64,000 nt of DNA from Roseovarius azorensis (GTDB lineage Bacteria; Pseudomonadota; Alphaproteobacteria; Rhodobacterales; Rhodobacteraceae): positions 390,914 to 454,913 of the forward strand of contig NZ_FOAG01000002.1 of NCBI RefSeq assembly GCF_900109455.1, read 5' to 3'. The translations under genes were made by a program, and so were the position numbers. Shown piece after piece: positions 15,645-24,882 of this stretch (within the stretch, counting starts at the first letter, position 1; the number at the start of each line of letters is the position of its first letter). The notes under the pieces are model-generated. The model saw nothing but the letters and a program-made list of their open reading frames with translations, searched no databases and was not told where the DNA came from.

Positions 15645-18056
15645 TCAGCCCGGCCCCTGTCCGCGCAACACCCCGCCGGTGGCTTTGGTCACCTTTTCGA
15701 TGATTTTCGCCGAAACAGTCTCTATATCGCTGTCCGTGAGCGTCTTTTCCCGGGGTTGCAGACGGACCGTCATGGCGAGCGATTTCTTGCCCTCGCCCAG
15801 ACCACCACCGACGAACTCGTCAAAGATGCGCACATCCTCGATAAGCGTCTTGTCGGCTCCGGCAGCGGCGTTGACGAGGCTCAGCGCCTCCACGCGCTCA
15901 TCCACGACAAAGGCGAAATCGCGCTCTACCGCCTGCAGGCCGCTGATTTCCGGCGCCCCGCGCGTGGCGCCGCTCTTGCGCGGCATCGGGATCTCTTCGG
16001 GATAGAGCGTGAACGCCACGGCGGGCCCTTTCACATCCAGCGTCCGCAGGATGCGGGGATGCAGTTCGCCGAACACGCCCAGCACCTTGCTCGGCCCCAG
16101 GCAGATCCGCCCGTGCCGACCGGGATGGAACCAGTCCGGCCCGTCGCGCAGGATCTGCACCTTGGCGGGTGCGCCTATGGCGGCCAGGATGGTCTCGGCA
16201 TCGGCCTTGGCATCAAAGACATCCACCGCCCGCGATGTGCTCTGCACGTCCTTGGGCCCGGTCCGCCCCACAAGGATACCGCTCACCTGCAACCGCTGTT
16301 CACCCGGTTCGCCGCCGAAAAACGCATGCCCGACCTCGCAGAGCGCCAGATCCATGATCCCCCGCGCCTGATTGCGTGCCGCCGCCTGCAACAGACCCGG
16401 CAGCAGGTCGGGCCGCATGTGGCTCATGTCCGAACTGATCGGATTGGCCAGCATCGTGCCGTCATCACCGCCGCCAAAGAGCGTGGCTGCGGCATGGTCG
16501 ATAAAGCTGTAGGTGACACATTCGTTATACCCAAGCGCCGCAGCGGTGCGTCGCGCGATCTGCTCGCGCCTTTGCAGCGGGCTCAGGATCGGCTTGGGCA
16601 CGCCCGCCGAAACGCGCGCCATCGGACGGCCCTGTAGCCTGGTCAGGGATGCAATCCGCGCCACTTCTTCCACCAGATCGGCCTCGCCCAGAATATCGGG
16701 CCGCCAGCTGGGAACCTGCGCCATGTTGCCCTCCAGCCGAAAACCCAGCGCCGTCAGCGTCTGGCGCTGTTCGCTCTCGGGAATATCCATGCCGACCAGC
16801 GACTGCACCCGTGCCGGATCCAACCGATAGGCGCGGCTCACATCCGGCACCTTGCCTGCAACCACCCGGTTCGACGGCACGCCGCCGCAGAGATCGAGGA
16901 TCATCTGCGTCGCCAGATCCAGCGCCTCCATGTTGAAGGCCGGGTCGATACCGCGTTCATTGCGATAGCGCGCGTCGGAATTGATCCGCAGCGCGCGTCC
17001 GGTCGTGGCAATCTGGATATGATCCCATACAGCGGCTTCAAGGAAAACGTTGACGGTTTCCCCGGTACAGCCAGTATGCAGCCCGCCCATGATGCCGCCG
17101 ATGCTCTCGATGCCGCCGTCGTCCGAGATCACCACCTGACCGGGGCCGAACGTGTATTCCTTCTCGTCGAGGCCCATCAACATCTCGCCGCCCTTGGTGC
17201 GATGTATCCGCAGATTACCCTGCACCTTGTCCGCGTCGAACACATGCAGCGGGCGATTGCGGTCATAGGTAAAGAAATTGGTGATATCCACCAGCGCGGA
17301 AATCGGCCGCAGGCCGATGGCGCGCAGCCGATTCTGCAACCAGTCCGGCGAGGGGCCATTCGTCACCCCGCGCACCAGTCGCCCGGCAAAGATCTCGCAG
17401 CCGCCCGTCGACGTGTCCGGATCAATTGTCACGCCGATGGGGCAGGTGAACTGCCCTTCGATATCCACGGTTTTTGCGGGCTTCATTGTGCCCACCCCCC
17501 GCGCCGCCAGATCCATCGCAATGCCGCGCACGCCCAAGGCATCGGGACGGTTGGGGGTAATTGCAATCTCGATCACCGGATCCACCCTGGCCGGATCATT
17601 CACCGCCAACCAGTCGGTGAACCGCTCGCCCACCTCACCCGAGGGCAGTTCGATGATCCCGTCATGCTCCTCCGATAACTCCATCTCGCGCTCAGAGCAC
17701 ATCATGCCGTGGCTCTCGACACCACGGATCTTGCCCACGCCGATCGTCGTGTCGATGCCTGGCACATAGACCCCCGGTTTGGCGATCACCACCGTGATCC
17801 CCTCGCGCGCATTGGGTGCGCCGCAGACGATCTGCGTCTCGCCATCCGCCGTCGCCACCTGACAGACACGCAGCCGGTCGGCATCGGGATGCGGCTCCGC
17901 CTTCAACACCTTGCCGATGGTAAACTCTTTCAGCCGCGCCGCCGGGTCGGAAATGCTTTCGACTTCCAGCCCCAGGTCGGTCAGCGTCTCGGCTATCTCG
18001 TCAACCGAGGCCGTGGTTTCGAGGTGCTCTTTCAGCCAGGACAATGTGAATTTCAT
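15645..18056 (-). CDS. pheT: Phenylalanyl-tRNA synthetase beta subunit
   Basis: An 803-residue protein, the normal length for PheT, which with PheS forms the alpha2-beta2 synthetase. The N-terminal MKFTLSWLKEHL, the tRNA-binding EMAP-like domain (VCQVATADGETQIVCGAPN), the B3/B4 editing domain and the C-terminal ferredoxin-fold anticodon-binding domain (ending TGGVLRGQGPG) are all present. pheS is not beside it: the gene upstream on this strand is the cysteate/D-cysteine lyase gene. The alpha subunit must be encoded outside this window. Confidence 0.97.
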   Translation of the reverse strand: MKFTLSWLKEHLETTASVDEIAETLTDLGLEVESISDPAARLKEFTIGKVLKAEPHPDADRLRVCQVATADGETQIVCGAPNAREGITVVIAKPGVYVPGIDTTIGVGKIRGVESHGMMCSEREMELSEEHDGIIELPSGEVGERFTDWLAVNDPARVDPVIEIAITPNRPDALGVRGIAMDLAARGVGTMKPAKTVDIEGQFTCPIGVTIDPDTSTGGCEIFAGRLVRGVTNGPSPDWLQNRLRAIGLRPISALVDITNFFTYDRNRPLHVFDADKVQGNLRIHRTKGGEMLMGLDEKEYTFGPGQVVISDDGGIESIGGIMGGLHTGCTGETVNVFLEAAVWDHIQIATTGRALRINSDARYRNERGIDPAFNMEALDLATQMILDLCGGVPSNRVVAGKVPDVSRAYRLDPARVQSLVGMDIPESEQRQTLTALGFRLEGNMAQVPSWRPDILGEADLVEEVARIASLTRLQGRPMARVSAGVPKPILSPLQRREQIARRTAAALGYNECVTYSFIDHAAATLFGGGDDGTMLANPISSDMSHMRPDLLPGLLQAAARNQARGIMDLALCEVGHAFFGGEPGEQRLQVSGILVGRTGPKDVQSTSRAVDVFDAKADAETILAAIGAPAKVQILRDGPDWFHPGRHGRICLGPSKVLGVFGELHPRILRTLDVKGPAVAFTLYPEEIPMPRKSGATRGAPEISGLQAVERDFAFVVDERVEALSLVNAAAGADKTLIEDVRIFDEFVGGGLGEGKKSLAMTVRLQPREKTLTDSDIETVSAKIIEKVTKATGGVLRGQGPG

Positions 18057-18118
18057 GCCTACTCATCCGCCTGCAAATCTTGGATCACTCCGCGCTTTAG
18101 CGGATAAGTCGTGCATGG

Positions 18119-18140
18119 AAAACCCCGCATCGCCGCGGGG
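18119..18140 (-). terminator. Rho-independent terminator downstream of the cuyA-like gene
   Basis: Read on the minus strand, CCCCGC (18140-18135), a six-base loop and GCGGGG (18128-18123) form a perfect stem followed directly by TTTT. It sits 29 bases past the stop of the PLP-lyase gene and separates it from pheT. Confidence 0.8.
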
Positions 18141-18168
18141 CTTCGCCTTGTTGAGGAACTGAGGCTGT

Positions 18169-19185
18169 TCAGGCCGTCCAGCGCCCCGAGAAATCGAACG
18201 CGCTGTCATAACCAAAGAGTGCGACGGCACCCCCGGTGTGCAGGAACACGACGCGCTCGCCCTTCTTGAAATGTCCCTTGCGGATCAGGTCGACGAACCC
18301 CGCCGCGCCCTTGGCCGAATAGACTGGATCAAGCAGAATCGCCTCCAGTTCCGCAAACATCCGTATGGCCTCGATGCCGCTCTCGGTCGGGATGCCATAG
18401 CCTTCGCCGACATAGTCTGTATTGGCCACCACGTCCTCGCGCCGGACCACACCGGCACAGCCCAGCTTTTCCGCCGTGGCGCAGGCAAGGTTGTAGACGT
18501 TCTCTTCCTGCTTGGGTTTGGGTGCGCGCACCCCGATGCCCAGCAGCGGGATCTGCGCATTCATCGCCTTCAGCCCAGTGATCAGCCCCGCCTGCGTGCC
18601 TGCGCTGCCGGTGGCATGGACGATGTGATCCACCTTGAGTCCGCGGTCATTGAACTGCGCCAGCATTTCAAAGGCACAGTTGACATAACCCAGCGCGCCG
18701 GTGGGGTTCGATCCGCCGCCGGGAATGGTATAGACATTGCGTCCCTCGGCGCGAAATCTGTCGGCCACCTTTTCCATCTCGGCGTTCATGTCCCCGCCGC
18801 CGGGCCGTTTCTCGGTCGTGGCGCCGTGCAGATGATCCAGCAGAACATTGCCGTTGTTGTTGTAATTGGCATTGTTCGATCCCGTCCGATCTTCCAGCAG
18901 GATATGGCAATCCATCCCCAGCTTGGCGGCAAAGGCGGCGGTCTGACGGGCGTGGTTGGATTGCGTGGCGCCCTGGGTCATCACCAGGTCTGCGCCCTGC
19001 AATTCCGCCTCTGCCATCAGGAATTCCAGCTTGCGTGTCTTGTTGCCGCCGGTGCTGAGGCCCGTGCAATCGTCGCGCTTGATCCAGATTTCGGGGCCGT
19101 TCAACTCCTTGCTCAGACGGTCCAGCCGCTCCAGCGGGGTAGGCAGATGTGCGAGAAAGCGGCGGGGATAGCGGGCCAGGTGCAT
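18169..19185 (-). CDS. cuyA: L-cysteate sulfo-lyase / D-cysteine desulfhydrase family PLP enzyme
   Basis: A 338-residue fold-type II PLP enzyme. [20 protein letters not shown] contains the PLP lysine (GNKTRK), followed by [21 protein letters not shown] and the glycine-rich cofactor loop [13 protein letters not shown]. The family includes D-cysteine desulfhydrase, ACC deaminase and CuyA, which releases sulfite and ammonia from L-cysteate in Roseobacter-group bacteria. The lineage and a divergent LysR gene favour CuyA, but the sulfite exporter gene cuyZ is not adjacent, so D-cysteine desulfhydrase remains possible. Strong ribosome site AAAGGAGG; terminator downstream. Confidence 0.75.
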   Translation of the reverse strand: MHLARYPRRFLAHLPTPLERLDRLSKELNGPEIWIKRDDCTGLSTGGNKTRKLEFLMAEAELQGADLVMTQGATQSNHARQTAAFAAKLGMDCHILLEDRTGSNNANYNNNGNVLLDHLHGATTEKRPGGGDMNAEMEKVADRFRAEGRNVYTIPGGGSNPTGALGYVNCAFEMLAQFNDRGLKVDHIVHATGSAGTQAGLITGLKAMNAQIPLLGIGVRAPKPKQEENVYNLACATAEKLGCAGVVRREDVVANTDYVGEGYGIPTESGIEAIRMFAELEAILLDPVYSAKGAAGFVDLIRKGHFKKGERVVFLHTGGAVALFGYDSAFDFSGRWTA

Positions 19186-19266
19186 TGGAATCCTCCTTTA
19201 ACATGCGTTTCACGCAGGATATGGCGCGACAATGTGACAGTCTAATGCTATTATCGCTATTTATTA

Positions 19267-19279
19267 TGCAAGGATTGCA
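19267..19279. promoter_or_regulatory. TGCAA-GGA-TTGCA palindrome at the LysR start
   Basis: A perfect five-base inverted repeat around GGA, ending two bases before the LysR-family ATG at 19282, within the AT-rich gap shared with the divergent PLP-lyase gene. The position suits negative autoregulation by the LysR protein; this is inference from symmetry and location. Confidence 0.45.
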
Positions 19280-19281
19280 AT

Positions 19282-20160
19282 ATGCGCCTCGAATGGCTGG
19301 ATGACATTCTCGCGGTGTCCGATGGCGGATCCCTCGCGCGTGCCGCCGAGGCGCGGCATGTCAGCCAATCTGCCTTTACCCGCCGCCTGCGCGCCATCGA
19401 GGATGCGCTTGGCGCCCCGCTTCTTGATCGCCGTCGCAAACCGGTCACCCTCTTGCCTGAGGTCGAAACGCAATTGCCTGAAATGCGCAATCTCGCCACG
19501 CAACTGCGTCACCTGCGCGACAGTCTGACCCAGACCACCGGAGCGCGCGGCCTGACGCTGGCCTGTCAGCACGCCATTACCACCACTCATTCGCCCGCCA
19601 TCGTCAGCATCCTGACCGCGCAGGGCGGTCGCGCGGTCCGCGTGCGATCTGACAATCGCGAGGAATGTCTGCTGCGCCTCCTGTCCGGCGAGGCTGATCT
19701 CGCGGTGGTCTACGCCGCTCCCGAGGTTGCGCCGCTCACCCTCAGTCGCGCCTTTGACCGCGTTCCGCTGGGCCGCGAGCGGCTGATCCCCGTCGCCACC
19801 TCGCGCCTCGCCCAGGGTCCGGACCTGCCTTACATAGGCTATCCGGGCGATGTCTTTCTAGGTCAGGTCATGGCGCGCGCGATCCTGCCCCGGATTTCGC
19901 CCGCCCGTCACCTGCGCCGCCGCGCCGAAACCGCGCTGACCCTCGCAGCGCATGAGTATGCCCGTCGCGGCATCGGCGTGGCCTGGCTGCCTGCGGCGAT
20001 GGTCCGTGCCGATCTGGACGAATCCCGCCTGATCAGTCTCGAATCCACGCTTCCCGGTCTTGATATGGATCTGTGGATGATCCGCCTCTCGGATCGCGCT
20101 GATGACAGCTGGGCGCATGACTGGTCGCGGCTGGTCGCGGCGCTCGCCCGGCCCGGCTGA
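19282..20160 (+). CDS. LysR family regulator divergent from the cuyA-like gene
   Basis: A 292-residue LysR-type protein. The N-terminal helix-turn-helix is clear in GGSLARAAEARHVSQSAFTR, with the usual linker helix, and the remainder is the co-inducer domain. LysR genes generally regulate the gene they diverge from, here the cysteate/D-cysteine lyase. The gap of 96 bases holds a palindrome at the ATG. Ligand unknown; cysteate, sulfite or D-cysteine are reasonable guesses. Confidence 0.9.
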   Translation: MRLEWLDDILAVSDGGSLARAAEARHVSQSAFTRRLRAIEDALGAPLLDRRRKPVTLLPEVETQLPEMRNLATQLRHLRDSLTQTTGARGLTLACQHAITTTHSPAIVSILTAQGGRAVRVRSDNREECLLRLLSGEADLAVVYAAPEVAPLTLSRAFDRVPLGRERLIPVATSRLAQGPDLPYIGYPGDVFLGQVMARAILPRISPARHLRRRAETALTLAAHEYARRGIGVAWLPAAMVRADLDESRLISLESTLPGLDMDLWMIRLSDRADDSWAHDWSRLVAALARPG

Positions 20161-20229
20161 GCCTTCCGCCTTGCGCGCCCGGTTCCCCTTTGATTTAACC
20201 GCTTCGATGCCCTTGCCGGAGGCCGCGCC

Positions 20230-21522
20230 ATGGTCGATATCGCCACCCGTGTCTACAATCACCGCTGGAAGATGGATCCGATCGTCCGCTCACTCATCGA
20301 CACCGATTTCTACAAGCTGCTGATGTGCCAGTCGGTGTTTCGCAAACGCCCCGACACGACGGTCACCTTTTCGCTCATCAACCGCAGTAGATCCATCCGC
20401 ATCGCCGACCTGATCGACGAGGGCGAATTGCGCGAACAGCTCGACCATATCCGAACCCTCTCGCTGTCACGCGGCGAGAGCACCTGGCTGCGCGGCAACA
20501 TGTTCTACGGCAAGCGCCAGATGTTCACCCCGGAATTCATGGAATGGTTCGAGGCCCTGCGCCTGCCGCCCTATCATCTCGAAACGCGCGATGGCCAGTA
20601 TGAGCTGACATTCGAGGGAAAATGGCCCGAGGTGATGATGTGGGAAATCCCCGCCCTCGCCGTTCTGATGGAATTGCGCGCCCGCGCCGCGTTGGGCAGC
20701 ATGAAGAAATTCGAGCTTCAGGTGCTCTATGCCCGCGCCATGACGAAACTCTGGGAAAAGGTCGAACGCCTGCGCCCCATCGGCGCCCTGCGGATCGCCG
20801 ATTTCGGCACCCGTCGCCGCCATTCCTTTCTCTGGCAGGACTGGTGCGTGCAGGCCATGCGCGAGGGTCTGGGCGACCGGTTTGTCGGCACCTCGAACTG
20901 CCTGATCGCCAAGAACCGCGATCTCGAGGCCATCGGCACTAACGCCCATGAACTGCCCATGGTCTACGCCGCTCTGGCCGAAAATGACGAGGCCCTCGCC
21001 CGCGCCCCCTATGACGTGCTCTCGGACTGGCACGAGGAACATGATGGCAACCTGCGCATCATCCTGCCAGACACTTATGGCACCAAGGGATTTCTCGAGA
21101 ACGCCCCCGACTGGCTGGCGGGCTGGACCGGCATCCGCATCGACTCGGGCCTGCCTGAGGAGGGGGCGGAGATTGCGATCGACTGGTGGACATCGCGTGG
21201 CGAGGATCCCCGGCAGAAGATGGTGATCTTTTCCGACGGGTTGGACGTGGATCGCATCGTCTCGCTACATAAGCGCTTTTCGGGCCGTGTTCGTACCTCA
21301 TTTGGTTGGGGCACGTTGCTGACCAATGATTTCAGGGGATTGACGCCGGATGATGCCCTGGCGCCGTTTTCCCTTGTTTGCAAGGCCGTGGCGGCCAATG
21401 GCCGGCCTACTGTCAAACTCTCGGACAATCCCCGCAAGGCAATGGGGCCGAGAGACGAAATCGCCCGGTATAAACGGGTTTTCGGGGTGGGCGAGCAGGA
21501 GGAAGTTGAGGTGGTGGTCTGA
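20230..21522 (+). CDS. pncB: Nicotinate phosphoribosyltransferase
   Basis: A 430-residue enzyme of NAD salvage joining nicotinate to [21 protein letters not shown] near the N-terminus and [16 protein letters not shown] are diagnostic. [11 protein letters not shown] and [13 protein letters not shown] follow; the histidine of the latter (near residue 240) is the usual autophosphorylated residue. [11 protein letters not shown] and [12 protein letters not shown] complete the ribose-phosphate site. Starts at ATG 20230, about 70 bases after the LysR gene. The nicotinamidase pncA is not nearby. Confidence 0.96.
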   Translation: MVDIATRVYNHRWKMDPIVRSLIDTDFYKLLMCQSVFRKRPDTTVTFSLINRSRSIRIADLIDEGELREQLDHIRTLSLSRGESTWLRGNMFYGKRQMFTPEFMEWFEALRLPPYHLETRDGQYELTFEGKWPEVMMWEIPALAVLMELRARAALGSMKKFELQVLYARAMTKLWEKVERLRPIGALRIADFGTRRRHSFLWQDWCVQAMREGLGDRFVGTSNCLIAKNRDLEAIGTNAHELPMVYAALAENDEALARAPYDVLSDWHEEHDGNLRIILPDTYGTKGFLENAPDWLAGWTGIRIDSGLPEEGAEIAIDWWTSRGEDPRQKMVIFSDGLDVDRIVSLHKRFSGRVRTSFGWGTLLTNDFRGLTPDDALAPFSLVCKAVAANGRPTVKLSDNPRKAMGPRDEIARYKRVFGVGEQEEVEVVV

Positions 21523-21606
21523 TCCCCTCACCCGTTAGCCCCGCACAAACAGGGGTCTTTCGCCACGCTTGCGGTGCATCCTCCCGATGCGGCGACTGCT
21601 GCATTT

Positions 21607-21640
21607 CCGTACGGTTCAGGCGCTGAACCCTACGGCTTTT
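21607..21640 (+). terminator. Terminator-like hairpin after pncB
   Basis: CCGTA-C-GGTTCAG (21607-21619), loop GCG, CTGAACC-C-TACGG (21623-21635), then CTTTT. Twelve of thirteen stem positions pair. It lies 85 bases beyond the pncB stop. The rest of the 293-base gap (21523-21815) shows no gene. Confidence 0.6.
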
Positions 21641-21815
21641 GCCCGGCCTGTTCCTTGCGGGAATGAAGAAGGCAGCGCCCCCTCCTGTCCCCAATTCACG
21701 CAAAAGTGAAATGGTTATGCTGGATCGCTTTGGTTGGCGGGCCTACTAAAATTTACGATCGGGGAATTCGGTCGGGGTCGGCGTTCTTCGCTGAGGCAGG
21801 GTAAAGGATGACGAG

Positions 21816-23765
21816 ATGCTGATCAGGCTTTCCGGGGTGACGGGTTTCTTCGAGGATCTGGAGCCGCAGATCACCGTTCTGCCCGATGGCGGATATGTCG
21901 TGGTCTGGCAGGGGCAGACGCCCGATCAGGGCTGGGACGTGTTCGTCCAGCACTTCGACGCCTTCGGCAAGGAAGTCGCGCCCATGCAGACCCTGCAAGG
22001 GGCGACCGGCGCGCTCGACGATACCGTTCCCCAGGTCACCGCGCTGCCCGATGGCGGCTATGTCGTGACCTGGCAGGGCGCGACCGCGGACAACCAGGGC
22101 GTCGACATCTTCGTGCAGCAGTTTGACGCCGCGGGCAATCAGGTTTCCGACTTCCGCATGCAGGGCGTGGGGGGCAACCAGAACGACGTCACGCCGCAGA
22201 TCACGACGCTCGCCGATGGCGGCTATGTCATAACATGGTCCGGCAGCGGCACGAGTGGCGCGGGCAGCGAGATATTCATACGGCAGTTCGATGCCGACGG
22301 AAACCCAGTGAACGCCGCCAACACCCGTCTGAACACCGGGCTTGGGAACGTGCCTGATAACAGCCCGCAGATCACCGCGCTGCCCGATGGCGGCTATGTG
22401 GTGATCTGGACCGGTGGCACGGGATCGCTCAATCAAGGCGGCGACATCATGGTGCGGCAGTTCGACGCCGCCGGAAACCAGATTACCAATACCATGTTGC
22501 GGGGAGAGTCCGGAAATTTTGTGGATACCCAGTCGCAGATCGCGGTTCTGGCCGATGGCGGCTATGTCGTGGCCTGGCAGGGGCAGACGACCAGTCAGTC
22601 CAATGACGTGTTCCTGCAGCGGTTCGATGCCGCCGGTAATCAGCTGTCCCGCACCACTTTGCAGGGGCAGCCGGGGAATTTCACGGATACCGCACCGAAG
22701 ATCACCGCACTGGCCGATGGCGGCTATGCCGTGGTCTGGGAGGGCAGGGATTCGAACCAGACGGGTCCGATCAGGAACGACATCTACCTGCGGCAGTTCG
22801 ATGCCGCCGGAAATGTGGTCGTCAGCGAACGGCTGCAGGGTGTGCCGGGTGATCCTGATAGCTTCAATGATCAGCGTGCGCAGATTGCGGCGCTGGTTGA
22901 CGGCGGTTACGTGGTTGTCTGGCAGGGAGATACGGATGATGGAGAGGGTTTCGACATCTTCACGCGGCAATACGATGCCGACGGCACGCTGGTCGCCGAA
23001 AACCGCCTGGCGGCCTTTGGCGCCGTGGTAGACACGAGGCCGGACATCATCCCGCTGCCCGGCGGCGGCTACCTAGTGGTCTGGGAGGGGGGCACCCTGG
23101 ACGGTCAGCGACGTGACATCTTCATCAACCGCTTCAACGCGCTGGGCGAGCCCGTCTGCTTCACCCGCGGCACCCTGATCGAGACTGCAAGTGGCCCGGT
23201 TCCGGTGGAGCGGCTGGCGGCGGGGGATATGCTGCGCACCCTCGATCACGGGTTCCGACCCGTGCGGCTGGTCTGCCGCACCGCCTGCGACAGCATCGAC
23301 CTGCGGCTGCGCCCCGCGATCCGCCCGGTGCGGATCACGGCGGGGGCGCTGGGCAACGGGCTGCCGCAGCGCGATCTGCTGGTCTCGCCGCAGCACCGGA
23401 TGCTGGTCAGCTCACGCATCGCGGAGCGGATGTTCGGCACCACCGAGGTGCTGATCCCGGCGATCAGGCTGACCGCGCTGCCGGGGGTTTTCATTGACGA
23501 GAGCGTGACGGAGGTCGAGTATTTCCACGTCCTCCTCGACGAGCATCAGGTGATCTTCGCCGAAGGCGCGCCAAGCGAGAGCCTGCTGACCGGCCCACAG
23601 GCGTTGCGGGCGGTCGGCGCCGCGGCGCGTGAAGAAATCCGCGCGCTCTTTCCACAGATTGCCGAGGCGGAATACGCCCCCATTCCGGCCCGCCCGGTCC
23701 CACTGGGCCGTCAGCAGAAAAAGCTGGTCGAACGCCACAGCCGCAACCGTCGCCCCGTGCTATAG
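21816..23765 (+). CDS. Hint_2-domain protein with about eight ~55-residue repeats
   Basis: A 649-residue protein. Residues from about 17 to 445 consist of about eight repeats of roughly 55 residues, each with a core like PQITALPDGGYVVVWQG followed by DIFVQQFDAAGN. Then comes a Hedgehog/intein-type Hint_2 domain beginning at Cys448 (PVCFTRGTLIET) with the block VSPQHRMLVSS (His527). Hint domains cleave a peptide bond at their first cysteine, which would release the repeat part. No classical signal peptide is visible; similar Roseobacter proteins are thought to leave by type I secretion (inference). Followed by a paralogue. Confidence 0.88.
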   Translation: MLIRLSGVTGFFEDLEPQITVLPDGGYVVVWQGQTPDQGWDVFVQHFDAFGKEVAPMQTLQGATGALDDTVPQVTALPDGGYVVTWQGATADNQGVDIFVQQFDAAGNQVSDFRMQGVGGNQNDVTPQITTLADGGYVITWSGSGTSGAGSEIFIRQFDADGNPVNAANTRLNTGLGNVPDNSPQITALPDGGYVVIWTGGTGSLNQGGDIMVRQFDAAGNQITNTMLRGESGNFVDTQSQIAVLADGGYVVAWQGQTTSQSNDVFLQRFDAAGNQLSRTTLQGQPGNFTDTAPKITALADGGYAVVWEGRDSNQTGPIRNDIYLRQFDAAGNVVVSERLQGVPGDPDSFNDQRAQIAALVDGGYVVVWQGDTDDGEGFDIFTRQYDADGTLVAENRLAAFGAVVDTRPDIIPLPGGGYLVVWEGGTLDGQRRDIFINRFNALGEPVCFTRGTLIETASGPVPVERLAAGDMLRTLDHGFRPVRLVCRTACDSIDLRLRPAIRPVRITAGALGNGLPQRDLLVSPQHRMLVSSRIAERMFGTTEVLIPAIRLTALPGVFIDESVTEVEYFHVLLDEHQVIFAEGAPSESLLTGPQALRAVGAAAREEIRALFPQIAEAEYAPIPARPVPLGRQQKKLVERHSRNRRPVL

Positions 23766-24863
23766 GTGGGGTAGGGCACGCGCTGTCGGCGGCCATGCAG
23801 GACAAATCCGACTGATCGAATACTTGATATACCTGACGCCCGGAGCGTCAGGTGATTAAAGGATACAGTAATGGTTGAAGGTCAGATTACGGTGTTCAGG
23901 GTGAGCCGTGCCAACGTGACTGGCAGCTGGTCCACCGCCAACCCCCGGAATGTATTTGACCCGCCCCAGACCGGAACGCTCAGAGATAATGACGGGTTTC
24001 TGGAAACGGCGGATAACGGCGCCGCCATGTTCAATGGCCGCGCGGTGACATATCGGGGGAGCGGCACGGCGACCTTTGCCTTTTCAGGGCCGAACCAGTC
24101 ATTCACCGTCGGGGTTGCCTTCTTTCGGGCGAATGGCGTCAACTACATGGTTATCCTGAACCGGCCGGTCGGGATGACCCGGGATCCGGGTCAGGCCACA
24201 ATTGTCACGGTCAGCAATGTTTCCGGTGCGAGCGGCGCACAGATTCTGGAAAGCCCCGTCTGCTTCACTCGCGGCACGCTGATCGAGACCGAAAATGGCC
24301 CGGTGCCGGTGGAGCGGCTGGCGGTGGGCGACATGCTGCGTACCCTCGACCACGGGTTTCAGCCCGTGCGGCTGGTCTGTCACACCACCTGCGATGCGAT
24401 TGACCTGCAACTGCGTCCCGCGATCCGCCCGGTGTATATTCTGGCGGGAGCGCTGGGCAACGGTCTGCCGCTGCGCGACCTGAAGGTCTCGCCGCAGCAC
24501 CGGATGCTGGTCAGCTCACGCATCGCGGAGCGGATGTTCGGCACCGCCGAGGTGCTGATCCCGGCGATCAAGCTGATCGGACTGCCGGGGGTTTTCATCG
24601 ACAGGAGCGTGACGGAGGTGGAGTATTTCCACGTCCTGCTGGACGATCACGAGGTGATCTTTGCCGAAGGCGCGCCAAGCGAGAGCCTGCTGACCGGCCC
24701 CGAGGCGCTGCGCAACGTCGGCGCCGCCGCGCGCGCCGAGATCCGCGCGCTCTTTCCCCGGATCGCCGAGGCGGAATACGTTCCCAGTCCGGCCCGCCCG
24801 ATACCATTGGGCCGTCAGCAGAAGAAGCTGGTCGAACGCCACGGTCGCAACCGTCGCCCCGTG
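23154..24863 (+). repeat. Direct duplication of the Hint module (23154-23763 and 24257-24863)
   Basis: The DNA encoding the Hint domain and C-terminal tail of the two adjacent proteins repeats in direct orientation about 1.1 kb apart. Long runs are unchanged, for example from the sequence encoding SSRIAERMFGT to that encoding the PGVFID segment. The intervening N-terminal region of the second gene is unrelated. Such a pair allows unequal exchange or gene conversion. Confidence 0.85.
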
Positions 24864-24878
24864 CTGAAGGCGGGATAG
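23871..24878 (+). CDS. Second Hint_2-domain protein, tandem paralogue
   Basis: A 335-residue protein with a short unrelated N-terminal domain (residues 1-125, beta-rich, with SFTVGVAFFRANGVNYMVIL) and the same Hint_2 module as its neighbour, starting at Cys131 (PVCFTRGTLIETENG) and containing VSPQHRMLVSS (His210). The two Hint modules, including the basic tail PLGRQQKKLVERH, are nearly identical in protein and DNA, showing recent duplication or gene conversion. The N-terminal part may be the cargo freed by Hint cleavage. No signal peptide or transporter gene beside it. Confidence 0.85.
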   Translation: MVEGQITVFRVSRANVTGSWSTANPRNVFDPPQTGTLRDNDGFLETADNGAAMFNGRAVTYRGSGTATFAFSGPNQSFTVGVAFFRANGVNYMVILNRPVGMTRDPGQATIVTVSNVSGASGAQILESPVCFTRGTLIETENGPVPVERLAVGDMLRTLDHGFQPVRLVCHTTCDAIDLQLRPAIRPVYILAGALGNGLPLRDLKVSPQHRMLVSSRIAERMFGTAEVLIPAIKLIGLPGVFIDRSVTEVEYFHVLLDDHEVIFAEGAPSESLLTGPEALRNVGAAARAEIRALFPRIAEAEYVPSPARPIPLGRQQKKLVERHGRNRRPVLKAG

Positions 24879-24882
24879 GGTC

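Noticed and set aside
21753..22970. Repetitive 405-residue minus-strand frame, and suspicion of a DNA tandem repeat or CRISPR-like array
   Set aside because: The periodicity comes from the ~55-residue protein repeats on the plus strand. Unit length and sequence vary, and there are no short identical repeats with spacers.
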